64,000 bases of DNA. It comes from CAVOXO01 sp963700425. GTDB lineage: Bacteria > Actinomycetota > Acidimicrobiia > Acidimicrobiales > Microtrichaceae. This document shows, one piece after another, positions 8,656 through 18,237 of this stretch. The stretch spans positions 1,116,001 through 1,180,000 of the forward strand of contig CAVOXO010000001.1 of NCBI GenBank assembly GCA_963700425.1, written 5' to 3'. Both the position numbers and the translations under genes were made by a program. The notes beneath the pieces are model-generated. The model ran no database searches, was not told the DNA's origin, and saw only the letters and a list, made by a program, of their open reading frames with translations. Each line of letters starts with the position of its first letter. Position 1 is the first letter of the stretch.

Positions 8656-9578
8656 CGGGCCGGCCTCCTCTGGTTGATGTCGAAGGGTGCCAGCCCCATC
8701 TGGTCGCGCACCGTCTCCACGGGCGGTTGGGTCAGGTATCGGCGCTGCCAGTTCGCCCCGTCCACGACGAGGGTGTGGCCCGAGATGAACCGCGCATAGG
8801 GCGACGTGAGGAAGGTCGCCGCCCATCCGAGCTCGTGACGCCGGCCGACGCGGAGCGCCGGCTGGCATGAATCGGTGTCGGAGGTCGACGAGAGATTCCC
8901 GGCGATGTCGGCGGTCATGTCCTCGTGGGGGAACAGTCCCGGAACCAATGCGTTCACCTGGATTCCGGAGGGTCCCCATTCGACCGCGAGCGTTTCGGTG
9001 AGATTCTTGACCCCGGCCTTCGCCGCTGCCGAATGGGCGAAGCCCGGCCCCCCGGTCCAGGCGTACGACGCCCCGATGTTGAGGATCGATGCGGTCGATC
9101 CGGCATCGATGTGTCGTCGGCCGAACTCGCGTGAACAGAAGAACGTTCCGTTGAGGGTGATGTCGACCACGGTTCGCCAGGCATTCGGGGACATGTCCTC
9201 CGCGGGCACGGGGAAGTTCGCGGCTGCGTTGTTCACGAGAATCGCCGGACGTCCCAGGGTCGCCTCGATCTCGTCGAAGGCCGCCGAGATCGACTCGGGT
9301 TCGCGGATGTCGCACTCGATGGCGCAGACCGGGCCACCCAACTCTCCGATCGCGTCGCGGCCCGCCTGAAGGTGCTCCGCTCGTCGTGACAGGATCGACA
9401 CTGCGGCGCCGAGCCGGGCGTATTCGGTGGCGATGGCCTTGCCGAGGCCCGTTCCGCCGCCGGTCACCACAACGGTGGTTCCGTCATAGGTTCCCGGTGG
9501 AAGAGCCGATTCGCCGACGGGCGGAGGTGCTGGCAGTCCGGTCACGGTTGCTCCTCGTGGTGATGGTCCGTCCGTCAT
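8652..9578 (-). CDS. SDR oxidoreductase, 2,4-dienoyl-CoA reductase-like
   Basis: A 308-residue short-chain dehydrogenase/reductase. The NAD(P) motif TGGGTGLG is at 39-46 and the NNAA motif near 116-119. Where classical SDRs have YxxxK, this protein has SAAAK (183-187): the lysine is kept and the tyrosine is missing, as in the 2,4-dienoyl-CoA reductase subgroup. The following stretch AGVKNLTETLAVEWGPSGIQ also fits that subgroup. Translational coupling to the downstream crotonase supports a role in unsaturated acyl-CoA breakdown. The C-terminus (LAPFDINQRRPAR) is free of frame errors. Confidence 0.82.
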   Translation of the reverse strand: MTDGPSPRGATVTGLPAPPPVGESALPPGTYDGTTVVVTGGGTGLGKAIATEYARLGAAVSILSRRAEHLQAGRDAIGELGGPVCAIECDIREPESISAAFDEIEATLGRPAILVNNAAANFPVPAEDMSPNAWRTVVDITLNGTFFCSREFGRRHIDAGSTASILNIGASYAWTGGPGFAHSAAAKAGVKNLTETLAVEWGPSGIQVNALVPGLFPHEDMTADIAGNLSSTSDTDSCQPALRVGRRHELGWAATFLTSPYARFISGHTLVVDGANWQRRYLTQPPVETVRDQMGLAPFDINQRRPAR

Positions 9579-9632
9579 CGTCGCAGATCCCAGGCATCAC
9601 GTTGCGAGTGCGGCTGACGCGCGGTGCCCGCC

Positions 9633-9638
9633 TACTGT
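9633..9638 (+). promoter_or_regulatory. -10 box (TACTGT), leaderless type
   Basis: TACTGT lies 8 nt upstream of ATG 9647, the start chosen for the SnoaL-like gene. The region between this start and the divergent SDR start is only 68 nt. Confidence 0.5.
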
Positions 9639-9646
9639 GCGTGTCC

Positions 9647-10149
9647 ATGACGGGACCCTTCGCAGGCGACGACGCCAACGCCTACGTGTCACTGCGACGA
9701 ACCCAGAACCGATATGGCGACATCGTCACTCGCAGGGCGTTCGACGAGCTCGGCGACGTCATGGCCCCTCGCTGCGAGGTGATGCTGGCCCTGGGAGCTC
9801 GAGAGGTCACGTTGACCGGACCCGGGAGGTCGGTGAGTTCATCGGCGAGGCGCTCGATCGGTTCTCGTTCTTCCACTTCGTGATCCTGAACACCGTTGCC
9901 GACATCGACCTGGCGTCCCGCCGGGCCCGCTCTCGCATGTACATCCACGAGATCCGGCTCGGTCGCGACGACGGCCGCCGTTCCGATGCCTTCGGCGTCT
10001 ACCACGACGACCTCGCGCTGGACTCCGACGGCCGATGGCGGTTCACCAGACGCAACTACCAGTCGATGTCGCGCACCGTGGATCCCGGTCATGCCCACGA
10101 CCAGGTGGTCTTCGACGTGGACTACGAGCACATCGGATGGACGTCGTGA
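9647..10149 (+). CDS. SnoaL/NTF2-like small protein (frameshifted)
   Basis: The first frame reads MTGPFAGDDANAYVSLRRTQ to about residue 58, and a second frame continues REVGEFIGEALDRFSFFHFV through ADIDLASRRARSRMYIHEIR to the stop at 10149. Joining them needs one extra base in the CCCGGG at 9821-9826 and gives about 167 residues. The pattern (N-terminal helix with RYGDIVTRRAFDELGDVM, then a beta-rich half ending in DGRWRFTRRNY) is typical of the SnoaL-like branch of the NTF2 fold. That fold holds ketosteroid-isomerase-like enzymes and hydroxylase partners. Function here is unproven; neighbours suggest lipid or steroid metabolism. Confidence 0.6.
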
Positions 10150-10224
10150 CGACGAGGCCGCCGTGGTCCCCTCCGCCGGGGCCCAGTCGCCCTCGGGCCG
10201 ATGTCGGTGTGCCAGGCTGTTCCG

Positions 10225-10794
10225 ATGACTGAGGAGCTCATGGAGACAGTTCGGCTCGAAGCCGGAGATCGGATGGCCAAGGCCGTCGCCCATGCCCGCG
10301 CGGAGTTCGCCTCGGTTCGCAGCGGTCGGGCCAATCCCGGTCTCGTGGAGAAGCTGCCGGTCGAGTACTACGGCACGACGTGCCCCCTGCAGCAGCTGGC
10401 GAGCTTCTCGGTTCCCGAGGCGCGTATGTTGGTCATCAGTCCTTTCGACAAGGGATCGGTGGGCGCCATCGAGAAGGCGATTCGGGACGCGAACGTCGGA
10501 CTGAACCCCTCCACCGATGGAACCCAGATCCGCTTGGCGTTCCCGGCTCTGACCGAGGAGCGCCGCAAGGAATTCGTGCGGATGGTCCGCCAGAAGGCAG
10601 AGGACGGTAGAACTGCGGTGAGGGGGATTCGGCGTGACGCCCGCAAGGATCTCGAAGGGCTCCAGAAGGACGGCGACATCAGTGAGGACGATCTGCGCCG
10701 GGCCGAGGACGATCTCGACAAGTTGACCAAGCAGGTCGAGGCGGAGATCGACGAGGCTCTGGATCACAAGACCGTCGAACTCATGGAAGGCTGA
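10225..10794 (+). CDS. frr: Ribosome recycling factor
   Basis: RRF of 189 residues from ATG 10225 (MTEELMETVRLEAGDRMAKA). Family segments include FASVRSGRANPGLVEKLPVE, LVISPFDKGSVGAIEKAIRD and LAFPALTEERRKEFVRMVRQ. An upstream in-frame ATG at 10201 would add eight unrelated residues. The ATG at 10225 is preceded at 6 nt by CAGGCT, one base off the TAGGCT box of other leaderless genes here, which suggests its own promoter now that it is separated from pyrH. cdsA follows 28 nt downstream. Confidence 0.95.
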   Translation: MTEELMETVRLEAGDRMAKAVAHARAEFASVRSGRANPGLVEKLPVEYYGTTCPLQQLASFSVPEARMLVISPFDKGSVGAIEKAIRDANVGLNPSTDGTQIRLAFPALTEERRKEFVRMVRQKAEDGRTAVRGIRRDARKDLEGLQKDGDISEDDLRRAEDDLDKLTKQVEAEIDEALDHKTVELMEG

Positions 10795-10822
10795 GGGCTG
10801 ATGCCCGGAGAGGTTCACCGAG

Positions 10823-12429
10823 ATGGCTGAGGATGGCTCCGACGACGAGCAGTCAGAGGACTCCGAGGAGTTCCGCCCCGCGGAGCCCCCGCCGCGCACC
10901 GAAGGGGTGCGGATCATCGGCGCTCAGGAAGCGGCCGAGTCCTCGGCCAAGGGCAGCTCCGAGCCCGGCCCGCCGGCCGCGGCCTCCGGAACCGGCCGCC
11001 GGCCCGCCGCTACGCCGTCCGACGACGAGCGGCCCACCCTGTCGTTCCCGCTGAACGAGCCGACCGATGTCGACGACAGCGACTCGTTCGAATTGCCTCA
11101 CTACTCCGAACCGCCGACGGGCCAGGTCCCCAAGGTCGTCATCGGTGAGGACTCGGATGCATCGTGGTCGGGCCTGGGCGACCAGCCCCGCTGGCGCGAC
11201 ACCGAGCACGAGTTCAACGAGCAGCCGGACTTCACCTCGTTGGCATCCGAGCCGTCGGCCGAGCTCATGGCGCTGGAACAGCAGGCTCAGCGCACCGAGT
11301 TCTTCGATGCGATCGAGGATCTCACCGATGACGACGTGAGGACCGTCAGCCCGAGCCTCCGCCAGCAGCGCGAAGCCGCGGCGGCGCCGTCGGCGGAGCC
11401 GACCTCCACCACGCCCGTCGACCCCGAGGTCACGGGAGAGGATGTCGGCGACACCTTCGACGCCGAGGACGACACTGCGCCCCCCCGACGCCCACCCGGT
11501 CCACGGCGACGGCGGGTTTCACCCTCGGGCGACGGCGACCATCTCGCCCCCGGGGCTGCCGACGGGGTGGGCGGCGACCGAAATCTCCTCACCGCCGCGG
11601 CGGTCGGAGTGGCCCTGGTTCTGATCGGAATCGGCTGTTTCGCTCTGGGAGCCGTCACCACCACGGCTCTCATCACGGTGGTGGTGATGGTTGCGTCGGC
11701 CGAGTTCTTCGACACGCTCCGTCGCGGCGGCTACAGCCCGGCCACCTTGTTGGGACTGGTCGCGACCGCCGGGCTGTGCATTGCTCCGCTCAGCCAGGGC
11801 GCCTTCGCGTATCCCGTGGTGTTCGGCCTGGCGACGGTGTGCGGACTGGCATGGTTCCTCTTCGTGCAGCCGGGCGAAGGCATGGTGATGAACCTCGGCG
11901 TCACGCTGCTGGGAATCGCCTACGTCGGCGGTCTCGGTTCGTTCGCCACGCTCATGTTGGGCTCGGCCCGTCCGGCCGAGACCGATGACGCGTCCAACCA
12001 GGGGATCGGCGTTCTCTTCGCCGCCGTTCTGGTCACCGTGCTCTACGACGTGGGGGCGTATTTCATCGGGAAGCAGATGGGCCGAACGCCGCTGTCCGAG
12101 GCGAGCCCCAACAAGACCCAGGAAGGCATGTTGGGTGGCGTGTTCACCGCGGTGATCGTCTCCACGCTCTTCCTCGGTCTCACGGGTCTGGCGCCGGTGG
12201 GGGAGTCGTGGGGTACCGCGGTCGCCTTCTGCCTGATCTGCGCGGTCATCGCCCCGGTCGGCGATCTCGTCGAGTCCGGACTCAAGCGGGACATGGGCGT
12301 GAAGGACATGGGGTCGCTGTTGCCCGGCCATGGGGGAGTGCTCGACCGTTTCGACGCACTTCTCCTCGTCCTCCCCACGGCCTATTTCATGGCCCGGCTG
12401 CTCGATCTCGGGAGCGGCGTCAGTTCTGA
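10823..12429 (+). CDS. cdsA: Phosphatidate cytidylyltransferase with long acidic N-terminus
   Basis: CdsA makes CDP-diacylglycerol from phosphatidate and CTP. The first 235 or so residues are disordered, rich in Asp/Glu/Ser/Pro (for example SDDEQSEDSEEF). A hydrophobic domain with about seven or eight membrane segments follows. The catalytic C-terminus carries SPNKTQEG and the family signature SGLKRDMGVKDMGSLLPGHG followed by GVLDRFD. No stop codon occurs in this frame before dxr; a TGA at 12427-12429 lies in a neighbouring frame about where CdsA should end, so one base is probably miscalled near 12400-12425. The end given here assumes that. The frr-cdsA-dxr-rseP-ispG order is widely conserved. 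Confidence 0.85.
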
Positions 12430-12457
12430 ACGGGCGACGCCGACCCGATCACTCACC

Positions 12458-13640
12458 ATGACCTCCGTCGCGATCGTCGGCAGCACCGGTTCCATCGGAA
12501 CCCAGACGATCGACGTCATCGGTAGGATCCGGGCCGCTACGAGGTCATCGCGCTGGGGCGAACTCGAGCGTGGACATCGTGCTCCGCCAGTGCGACCAGC
12601 TCCGCCCTGCGGTCGTCGCCATGTCGGACCCGGTGGCCGCACGTCGCAGCTCGTCGACAGGGTCGATCCTTCCGTCGAGGTTCGGACGGGTCCCGAGGCA
12701 CTCGCCTCCATCTCGTCGGAGGCCGACGTCGTGGTCAACGGCGTGGTGGGCTTCGCCGGTCTGCCGGTGACTCTCGGTGCGCTCGGCGCCGGGAGGCGGC
12801 TCGCTCTGGCGAACAAGGAATCGCTCATCGCGGCAGGGCCGGTGGTGGCGCCACTTCGGGCGACGCCGGGCGCCGAAGTGATCCCCGTCGACTCCGAACA
12901 CTGTGCGATTCACCAGTGCCTCCGATCGGCATCGGGCCGGTCATCCGGAGGGCATCGGTGACCCCGCGGTCTCGTCGCTCGTTCTCACCGCCTCGGGAGG
13001 ACCATTCCGCGGCAGGACGGCGCAGCAGCTGGAGAAGGTCACCATCGACGACGCGCTCGCTCATCCCACGTGGTCGATGGGCCCCAAGATCACCGTGGAC
13101 TCGTCGACGCTCATGAACAAGGGCCTCGAGGTCATCGAGGCACGAGAGCTGTTCGGCATCGACGTCGACCTCATCGATGTGGTCGTGCACCCCACCTCGG
13201 TGGTCCATTCCATGGTCACGTTCTCCGACGGCGCCACGATCGCCCAACTCTCCGAACCCGACATGCGCCTACCGATCGGCTACGCGCTGGCCTATCCCGA
13301 ACGGAGTCGAACCGCTTTCGGCGCCATGGATTTCACCCGTGCATGGGACCTTCACTTCGAGCCACCCGACCACGAGGCGTTTCCGTGTCTCGGTCTTGCG
13401 TACGAGGCGGCCCGCTCGGGACAGACCGCCCCTGCGTGGCTCTCGGCCGCCAACGAGGTGTCGGTCGAGGCGTTTCTCGGGGGCCGCATCGGGTGGTCGG
13501 ACATTGCCAGGGTCAATGACGAGACGCTCCAGCGATGGGACGCGGTGGAAGCGACCGACATCGAGGCCATACTGGACGCCGATGCCCGGGCGCGGGCCAC
13601 GGCGCTGGTGGTGATGTCCGAGATGGAGAGCCGTAGATGA
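12458..13640 (+). CDS. dxr: 1-deoxy-D-xylulose 5-phosphate reductoisomerase (several frameshifts)
   Basis: Dxr is the first committed enzyme of the MEP isoprenoid pathway. The start MTSVAIVGSTGSIGTQTIDV carries the NADPH-binding GSTGSIG. After indels near 12520-12555 the frame shifts to VDIVLRQCDQLRPAVVAMSD, shifts back near 12645 to LVDRVDPSVEVRTGPEALAS and LALANKESLIAAGP, and shifts again near 12930. The last part is intact: GPKITVDSSTLMNKGLEVIE, HPTSVVHSMVTFSDG and SAANEVSVEAFL. All Dxr domains are present and the total length fits, so these are best read as sequence errors. Its TGA overlaps the next ATG by 4 nt. Confidence 0.85.
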
Positions 13641-15300
13641 CCGACGTGAAAGAGGGCGCACTCGAGACGACCGGCGACGACGATGCCGTCGACGACGAGC
13701 CCGCCGTCGACGTCGAGAACTTCGGGCGGAGCGGGGAGCCGGACAAACGTGCCGCGCTCGGCTCTCCCTTCGTCGATCCGGTGGCGGCCGGAATCCTGCT
13801 GGCCGTCCTGGTGGGTGCGGTGGTGTGGCTGGGCCCCAATTCACTCGTCGTCATCGCCGGAATCGTGGTCATGATCTTCTTCCATGAGCTGGGTCACTAC
13901 GTCATGGCTCGGCGTGCCGACATGATGGTCACCGAGTTCTTCATCGGATTCGGACCGCGGATCGCGTCGTTCCGCCGCGGCGACGTGGAATACGGCCTCA
14001 AGGCCATCCCCGCCGGTGCCTACGTCAAGATCATCGGAATGGCGAACATCGAGAAGGTCCCGCGCCGAGTTCGAACAACGGACGTACCGCCAGAAGAACT
14101 TCCGTCAGCGGTTCGGCGTCGCGGTCGCAGGTTCGGCGCCATGCACTTCGCCATGGCGCTCGTTCTGCTGTTCGTGGCGTTCGCCTTCGTGGGCTCTCAG
14201 TACGCCGGCGTCGTCGACGACGACGGCGTGGGTGGTGGACAAACCGTCGCCCGGTTCGGCGGCCTCGGTCGCGGGCATCCGCTCCGGCGACCGGGTCGTG
14301 GGCATCGACGGGGTCAAGGTGTCGACCTTCGAGGAGATGGGAGTCGAGGCGAGGCGCCATCCCAGCGAAACGGTCTCGGTCGACATACTCCGTGGAGACA
14401 CCGTTCGAACGGTCAGCGTGACCCTCAATTCCCGGGTGAACATCGAGGGGACGGTCGGCGAGGACATCAGCCTCATCACCGACGGAGACGACGTGGTCCT
14501 TGCCGCGGTGTCACCGTCCGGTCGACTTGGCGAGGCCGGATTCGAGGCGGGAGACCAGGTCGTCGCGGTCAATGGGATGCCCGTCGGTGGGTTGTCCGAC
14601 CTCGAGGCCATCGTCGACGAGACCTCCGGGGGCGATCTCGAGATCACCGTCGTGCGCGGGGCGGATTCCGAGACCGAGTTCACCGCAACGGTCGACCTGG
14701 GGACCGGCGTGGACACGTCGTCGGCCCGGGGATTTCTCGGGGTCGGTCCCGTGTATCCGGGTGAGACGCTGGCACCGGGTGCGGCGGCGATCAGGTCGGT
14801 CGATCAGTTCGCCGATCTGTCCGGTCAGACCCTGATGGGTCTCGGGCGTGTCTTCCAGCCGGCTTCGCTCGGCAAGATGGTGAGTCGGACGTTCGAGGCG
14901 AGCCCCACCGACGACAACCAGTCGTCGTCGCCCACCTCTGCGCCAGGAGGTCTCCGCGCAACGGGTCGAGGACGATTCGGACCGGATCGTCTCGATCGTC
15001 GGAGCCGTTCGACTCGGCGTGTCACTCTCCGAGACCGACTGGGGTGGGCTCGTGCTGTTGTTCATCCACCTCAACATCGTGATCGGCCTGTTCAACCTCA
15101 TCCCGCTGCCGCCTTTCGACGGCGGCCATGTGGCCATCGCCTGCTACGAACGGACCCGTGAACTCCTGCGCGGTGACGGACGCCGGTATTTCATCGACTA
15201 CGACAAGATCATGCCCGTGGCGTACGGGGTCGTGATCACGTTGGGCCTGGTGTCGCTCATGGCGATCTTCCTCGACCTCGCCGATCCGATCCCCGTCTGA
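13637..15300 (+). CDS. rseP: Site-2 metalloprotease, RseP/M50 family (several frameshifts)
   Basis: An intramembrane zinc protease of the RseP/RasP type. A charged cytoplasmic N-terminus leads into a membrane segment with the active site HELGH at residues 83-87 (IFFHELGHYVMARRADMM), followed by FFIGFGPRIASFRRGDVEYG and IPAGAYVKIIGM. Two PDZ-like stretches follow (AGIRSGDRVVGIDGVKVSTF and AGFEAGDQVVAVNGMPVGGL), then the conserved last membrane domain NLIPLPPFDGGHVAI with the third zinc ligand region. Frame breaks occur near 14055-14070, 14135, 14235 and 14940. The dxr-rseP-ispG order is typical. Likely substrates are anti-sigma factors or signal-peptide remnants, which is inference from the family. 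Confidence 0.83.
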
Positions 15301-15324
15301 TCCTCCGCGAACCGGGGGCCTCGG

Positions 15325-15330
15325 TAGCAT
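15325..15330 (+). promoter_or_regulatory. -10 box (TAGCAT) of ispG, leaderless type
   Basis: TAGCAT ends 7 nt before the ATG of ispG at 15338, with no Shine-Dalgarno between. ispG can therefore be transcribed independently of rseP. Confidence 0.55.
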
Positions 15331-15337
15331 CGGCGCG

Positions 15338-16579
15338 ATGGACGCCCCCGAACTCCGCTTCGCCCGACGCACGACCCGTCAGGTCACGGTGGGCGATGTG
15401 GCGGTGGGTGGCGGTGCGCCCGTCAGTGTCCAGTCGATGACGACCACGAAGACGGCCGACGTCGACGGGACGCTCCAACAGATCTACGACCTCGCCATGG
15501 CCGGATGCGACATCGTCCGTTGCACCTGCAACGACGCGGCGGCGGCGGAGGGCCTGGCCCGGATCGTCCCCCGGAGCCCGATCCCCATCGTCGCGGACAT
15601 CCATCACCAGTACCGAATGGCGCTCGCTGCTCTCGATGCCGGGGTGGCGTGTCTGCGGCTCAACCCCGGCAACATCCGCAATCCCGACCACATCAAGATC
15701 GTCGCGACCGAGGCCCGCGACCGAGGCGTCCCGATCCGGATCGGCGTCAACGGCGGCAGCCTCGACGAGCGCCTGTACCAGAAGTACGACGGACGAGTGA
15801 CGCCCGAGGCCATGGTCGAGTCCGCCTTGATGGAGTTGGCCTACTTCGATGAGGTCGGCTTCGCCGATGTGAAGATCTCGGTCAAGGCATCCAACGTCCC
15901 CCTGATGATCGAGGCGTACCGCCAGCTCGCCGACGTCACCGATCATCCGCTTCATCTGGGGGTCACCGAGGCGGGGCCCGGAACCCCCGGTCTCATCAAG
16001 GCCACCGCGGGGATCGCCACCCTCCTTGCGGAGGGTATAGGTGACACCATCCGGTACTCGCTCACCGCTGACCCCGTCGAAGAGGCCCGCGCCGGGCGGC
16101 AGCTGCTCGAGGCCCTGGGGCTCCGCGAACGCAAGAACGTGGACCTGATCGCGTGTCCGTCCTGCGGTCGGGCCGAGGTCGACGTCATCGCCATTGCCGA
16201 GGAGGCTCAGAAGGCGTTCGGCGAGCGGGAGCTTCCTCTCCAGGTCGCGGTCATGGGGTGCGTCGTCAACGGTCCCGGAGAAGCCCGAGACGCCGATCTC
16301 GGGATCGCCGCGGGCAACAAACGGGGTCACCTCTTCGTGAGAGGCACGAACGTCGCGGTCGTTCCCGAGGACGAGATGGTCGACACCCTCGTCGAGTGGG
16401 CCGAGTTCATCTCCCAACACGGAATCGAGCGGGCTCTCGAACGGGGCGACCTCAAGGCGGCCAAGCTGGCCGCTGATGCCGATCGCGCCGAACTCCTCGA
16501 AAGGCAGGGGGACGACGTCAACGCGTCGGAACAGACCATCGCCATCATCCGCGACACGGTGGGTCGCGACCGCCCGTGA
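15338..16579 (+). CDS. ispG: 4-hydroxy-3-methylbut-2-enyl diphosphate synthase (IspG/GcpE)
   Basis: This 413-residue iron-sulfur enzyme catalyses the penultimate MEP pathway step. The TIM-barrel half shows VSVQSMTTTKTADV, ADIHHQYRMAL, RLNPGNIRNPDH and VKASNVPLMIEAYR. The [4Fe-4S] half has CPSCGR and MGCVVNGPGEA, giving the three cysteines plus the glutamate ligand. The sequence is intact, in contrast to dxr and rseP just upstream. It lies 37 nt after rseP with its own -10 box. Confidence 0.97.
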   Translation: MDAPELRFARRTTRQVTVGDVAVGGGAPVSVQSMTTTKTADVDGTLQQIYDLAMAGCDIVRCTCNDAAAAEGLARIVPRSPIPIVADIHHQYRMALAALDAGVACLRLNPGNIRNPDHIKIVATEARDRGVPIRIGVNGGSLDERLYQKYDGRVTPEAMVESALMELAYFDEVGFADVKISVKASNVPLMIEAYRQLADVTDHPLHLGVTEAGPGTPGLIKATAGIATLLAEGIGDTIRYSLTADPVEEARAGRQLLEALGLRERKNVDLIACPSCGRAEVDVIAIAEEAQKAFGERELPLQVAVMGCVVNGPGEARDADLGIAAGNKRGHLFVRGTNVAVVPEDEMVDTLVEWAEFISQHGIERALERGDLKAAKLAADADRAELLERQGDDVNASEQTIAIIRDTVGRDRP

Positions 16580-16641
16580 CGCCCCGGTCGTCCCGCCGGT
16601 CATCGCGCGGCGCGACGGCCGGTGGTCGGAGGTGGACTCGT

Positions 16642-16647
16642 TAGGCT
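16642..16647 (+). promoter_or_regulatory. -10 box (TAGGCT) of proS, leaderless type
   Basis: TAGGCT lies 8 nt before the ATG at 16656 and helps choose that start over a longer open frame that begins inside ispG. Confidence 0.55.
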
Positions 16648-16655
16648 CGGCGTCC

Positions 16656-18074
16656 ATGGCCAAGGCCCCCATCATCACCCCTCAGTCGGAGGACTTCCCC
16701 CGCTGGTATCAGGACGTCATCAACAAGGCGGAGCTGGCCGACAACGGTCCGGTTCGCGGGACGATGGTCATCCGCCCCTACGCGTACGCGATCTGGGAGC
16801 GGATGGTCGCGGAGGTCGATCGTCGGATCAAGGCGGCGGGAGTGGACAACGCCTACTTCCCGCTGTTCATCCCCGATTCGTATCTCCGTCGTGAGGCCGA
16901 GCATGTCGACGGCTTCAGTCCCGAGCTCGCGGTCGTCACCCAGGCCGGCGGCAAGGAGCTGGAGGAGCCCATCGTCGTCCGACCGACCTCGGAGACCGTC
17001 ATCGGTGAGTACATGGCGAAGTGGATCCAGTCGTACCGCGATCTTCCGTTGCTGTTGAACCAGTGGGCCAACGTGGTGAGATGGGAGCTTCGGCCCCGCC
17101 TGTTCCTGCGGACCAGCGAGTTCCTCTGGCAGGAAGGCCACACTGCTCACCCCACCGAGGCCGCCGCCGCCGCCTTCGCCCGTTCGGTCCTCGACGACGT
17201 CTACGCCGACGCGATGATCAACGAACTCGCCATTCCCGTCTTCCGCGGTCGCAAGCCTCCCAGCGAGCGGTTTGCGGGAGCGACGAACACCTTGGCCTGC
17301 GAGGCGGTCATGCGCGACGGCAAGGCCCTCCAGATGGGTACCAGCCACGAGTTGGGTCAGAACTTCGCCACCGCGTTCGACATCTCCTTCCTCGACGCCG
17401 AAGGTGTCTCGCAGCACTGCTGGACCACGTCGTGGGGGGTGTCCACCCGGATGATGGGCGGCCTCATCATGTGCCATGGCGACGATCGGGGGATTCGGGT
17501 GCCGCCCAGGCTGGCCACGGTTCAGGTGGTGGTGATGGTCGTTCGTGACGACGACGACGGGTCGGTGACCGCCGAGGCCGAACGACTCGGCTCGCAGCTG
17601 AGGGCCCTCGGCGTCGGTGTGCGTGTCGACGACCACGTCAATGTCGGGTTCGGCCGAAGGGCGACGGCGTGGGAGCTGAAAGGCGTCCCGATCAGGGTGG
17701 AGATCGGCCCTCGCGACGTCGCGAACGGTGTGGCGACGGTCGCCCGCCGCGACGCTGACGACAAGTTCGAGGTGGCCCTCGGCCAGGTGGCGGCCCGAGT
17801 CCCCGAGCTGCTCGACGACATCCAGTCAACGATGCTCGCGTCCGCCACGGCGTTCCGCGACAGTGCGGTCACCGAGGTCGCGACACTCGAGGAGGCCCGC
17901 GAAGCCGCGTCGACGGGGTTCGCTCTCGTTCCCTGGAAGGAGCTGGACGGGGGAGGCGAGGCCTCGCTCGCGTCGGATGCGATCACCGTTCGCTGTCTCG
18001 TCGATGCCGATGGCGACGTCGCGACCGCCGATGACGGTGACGGCTACCTGGCGTACGTCGCCCGCTCGTACTGA
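16656..18074 (+). CDS. proS: Prolyl-tRNA synthetase, archaeal/eukaryotic type
   Basis: ProRS of 472 residues starting MAKAPIITPQSEDFPRWYQD. The short form without the internal editing insertion and with the N-terminus SEDFPRWYQDVINKAELADN is the archaeal/eukaryotic (type 3) enzyme. Class II signatures include VIRPYAYAIWERM (motif 1 region), VVRWELRPRLFLRTSEFLWQ (motif 2) and GTSHELGQNFATAFDISF. The anticodon-binding domain follows, and the protein ends in GYLAYVARSY, consistent with the C-terminal Tyr of this class. It sits between ispG and rimP. Confidence 0.95.
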   Translation: MAKAPIITPQSEDFPRWYQDVINKAELADNGPVRGTMVIRPYAYAIWERMVAEVDRRIKAAGVDNAYFPLFIPDSYLRREAEHVDGFSPELAVVTQAGGKELEEPIVVRPTSETVIGEYMAKWIQSYRDLPLLLNQWANVVRWELRPRLFLRTSEFLWQEGHTAHPTEAAAAAFARSVLDDVYADAMINELAIPVFRGRKPPSERFAGATNTLACEAVMRDGKALQMGTSHELGQNFATAFDISFLDAEGVSQHCWTTSWGVSTRMMGGLIMCHGDDRGIRVPPRLATVQVVVMVVRDDDDGSVTAEAERLGSQLRALGVGVRVDDHVNVGFGRRATAWELKGVPIRVEIGPRDVANGVATVARRDADDKFEVALGQVAARVPELLDDIQSTMLASATAFRDSAVTEVATLEEAREAASTGFALVPWKELDGGGEASLASDAITVRCLVDADGDVATADDGDGYLAYVARSY

Positions 18075-18113
18075 ACCGTTCGGTCCGTTGGCAGCCGGGG
18101 TGCTCGGCGCGCC

Positions 18114-18119
18114 TATAGT
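18114..18119 (+). promoter_or_regulatory. -10 box (TATAGT) of the rimP-nusA-infB operon
   Basis: TATAGT is the closest match to the sigma-70 consensus in the window. TTGGCA at 18088-18093 is a possible -35, although the 20-nt spacer is long. It would give rimP a leader of about 110 nt containing the hairpin at 18152-18176. Confidence 0.55.
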
Positions 18120-18151
18120 GGCTCCGTCGGTCGGCGGCCCCAGGGCCGCTC

Positions 18152-18176
18152 ATGGCGTGGGCGTGGCCCACGCCAT
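18152..18176 (+). promoter_or_regulatory. Perfect 11-bp hairpin in the rimP leader
   Basis: ATGGCGTGGGC (18152-18162) and GCCCACGCCAT (18166-18176) pair perfectly around a 3-nt GTG loop. Flanking GGCCGC (18144-18149) and GCGGCC (18188-18193) can extend the structure around an internal loop. No T-run follows, so it is not a classical intrinsic terminator. Its place in the leader of the rimP-nusA-infB operon, a known site of transcriptional feedback in other bacteria, suggests attenuation, processing or protein binding. Confidence 0.6.
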
Positions 18177-18237
18177 TTCCATGAAGGGCGGCCGGTGGCC
18201 GTGCCCAACGGCCGACGAGCGAAGGAAGGAGGCGTCC

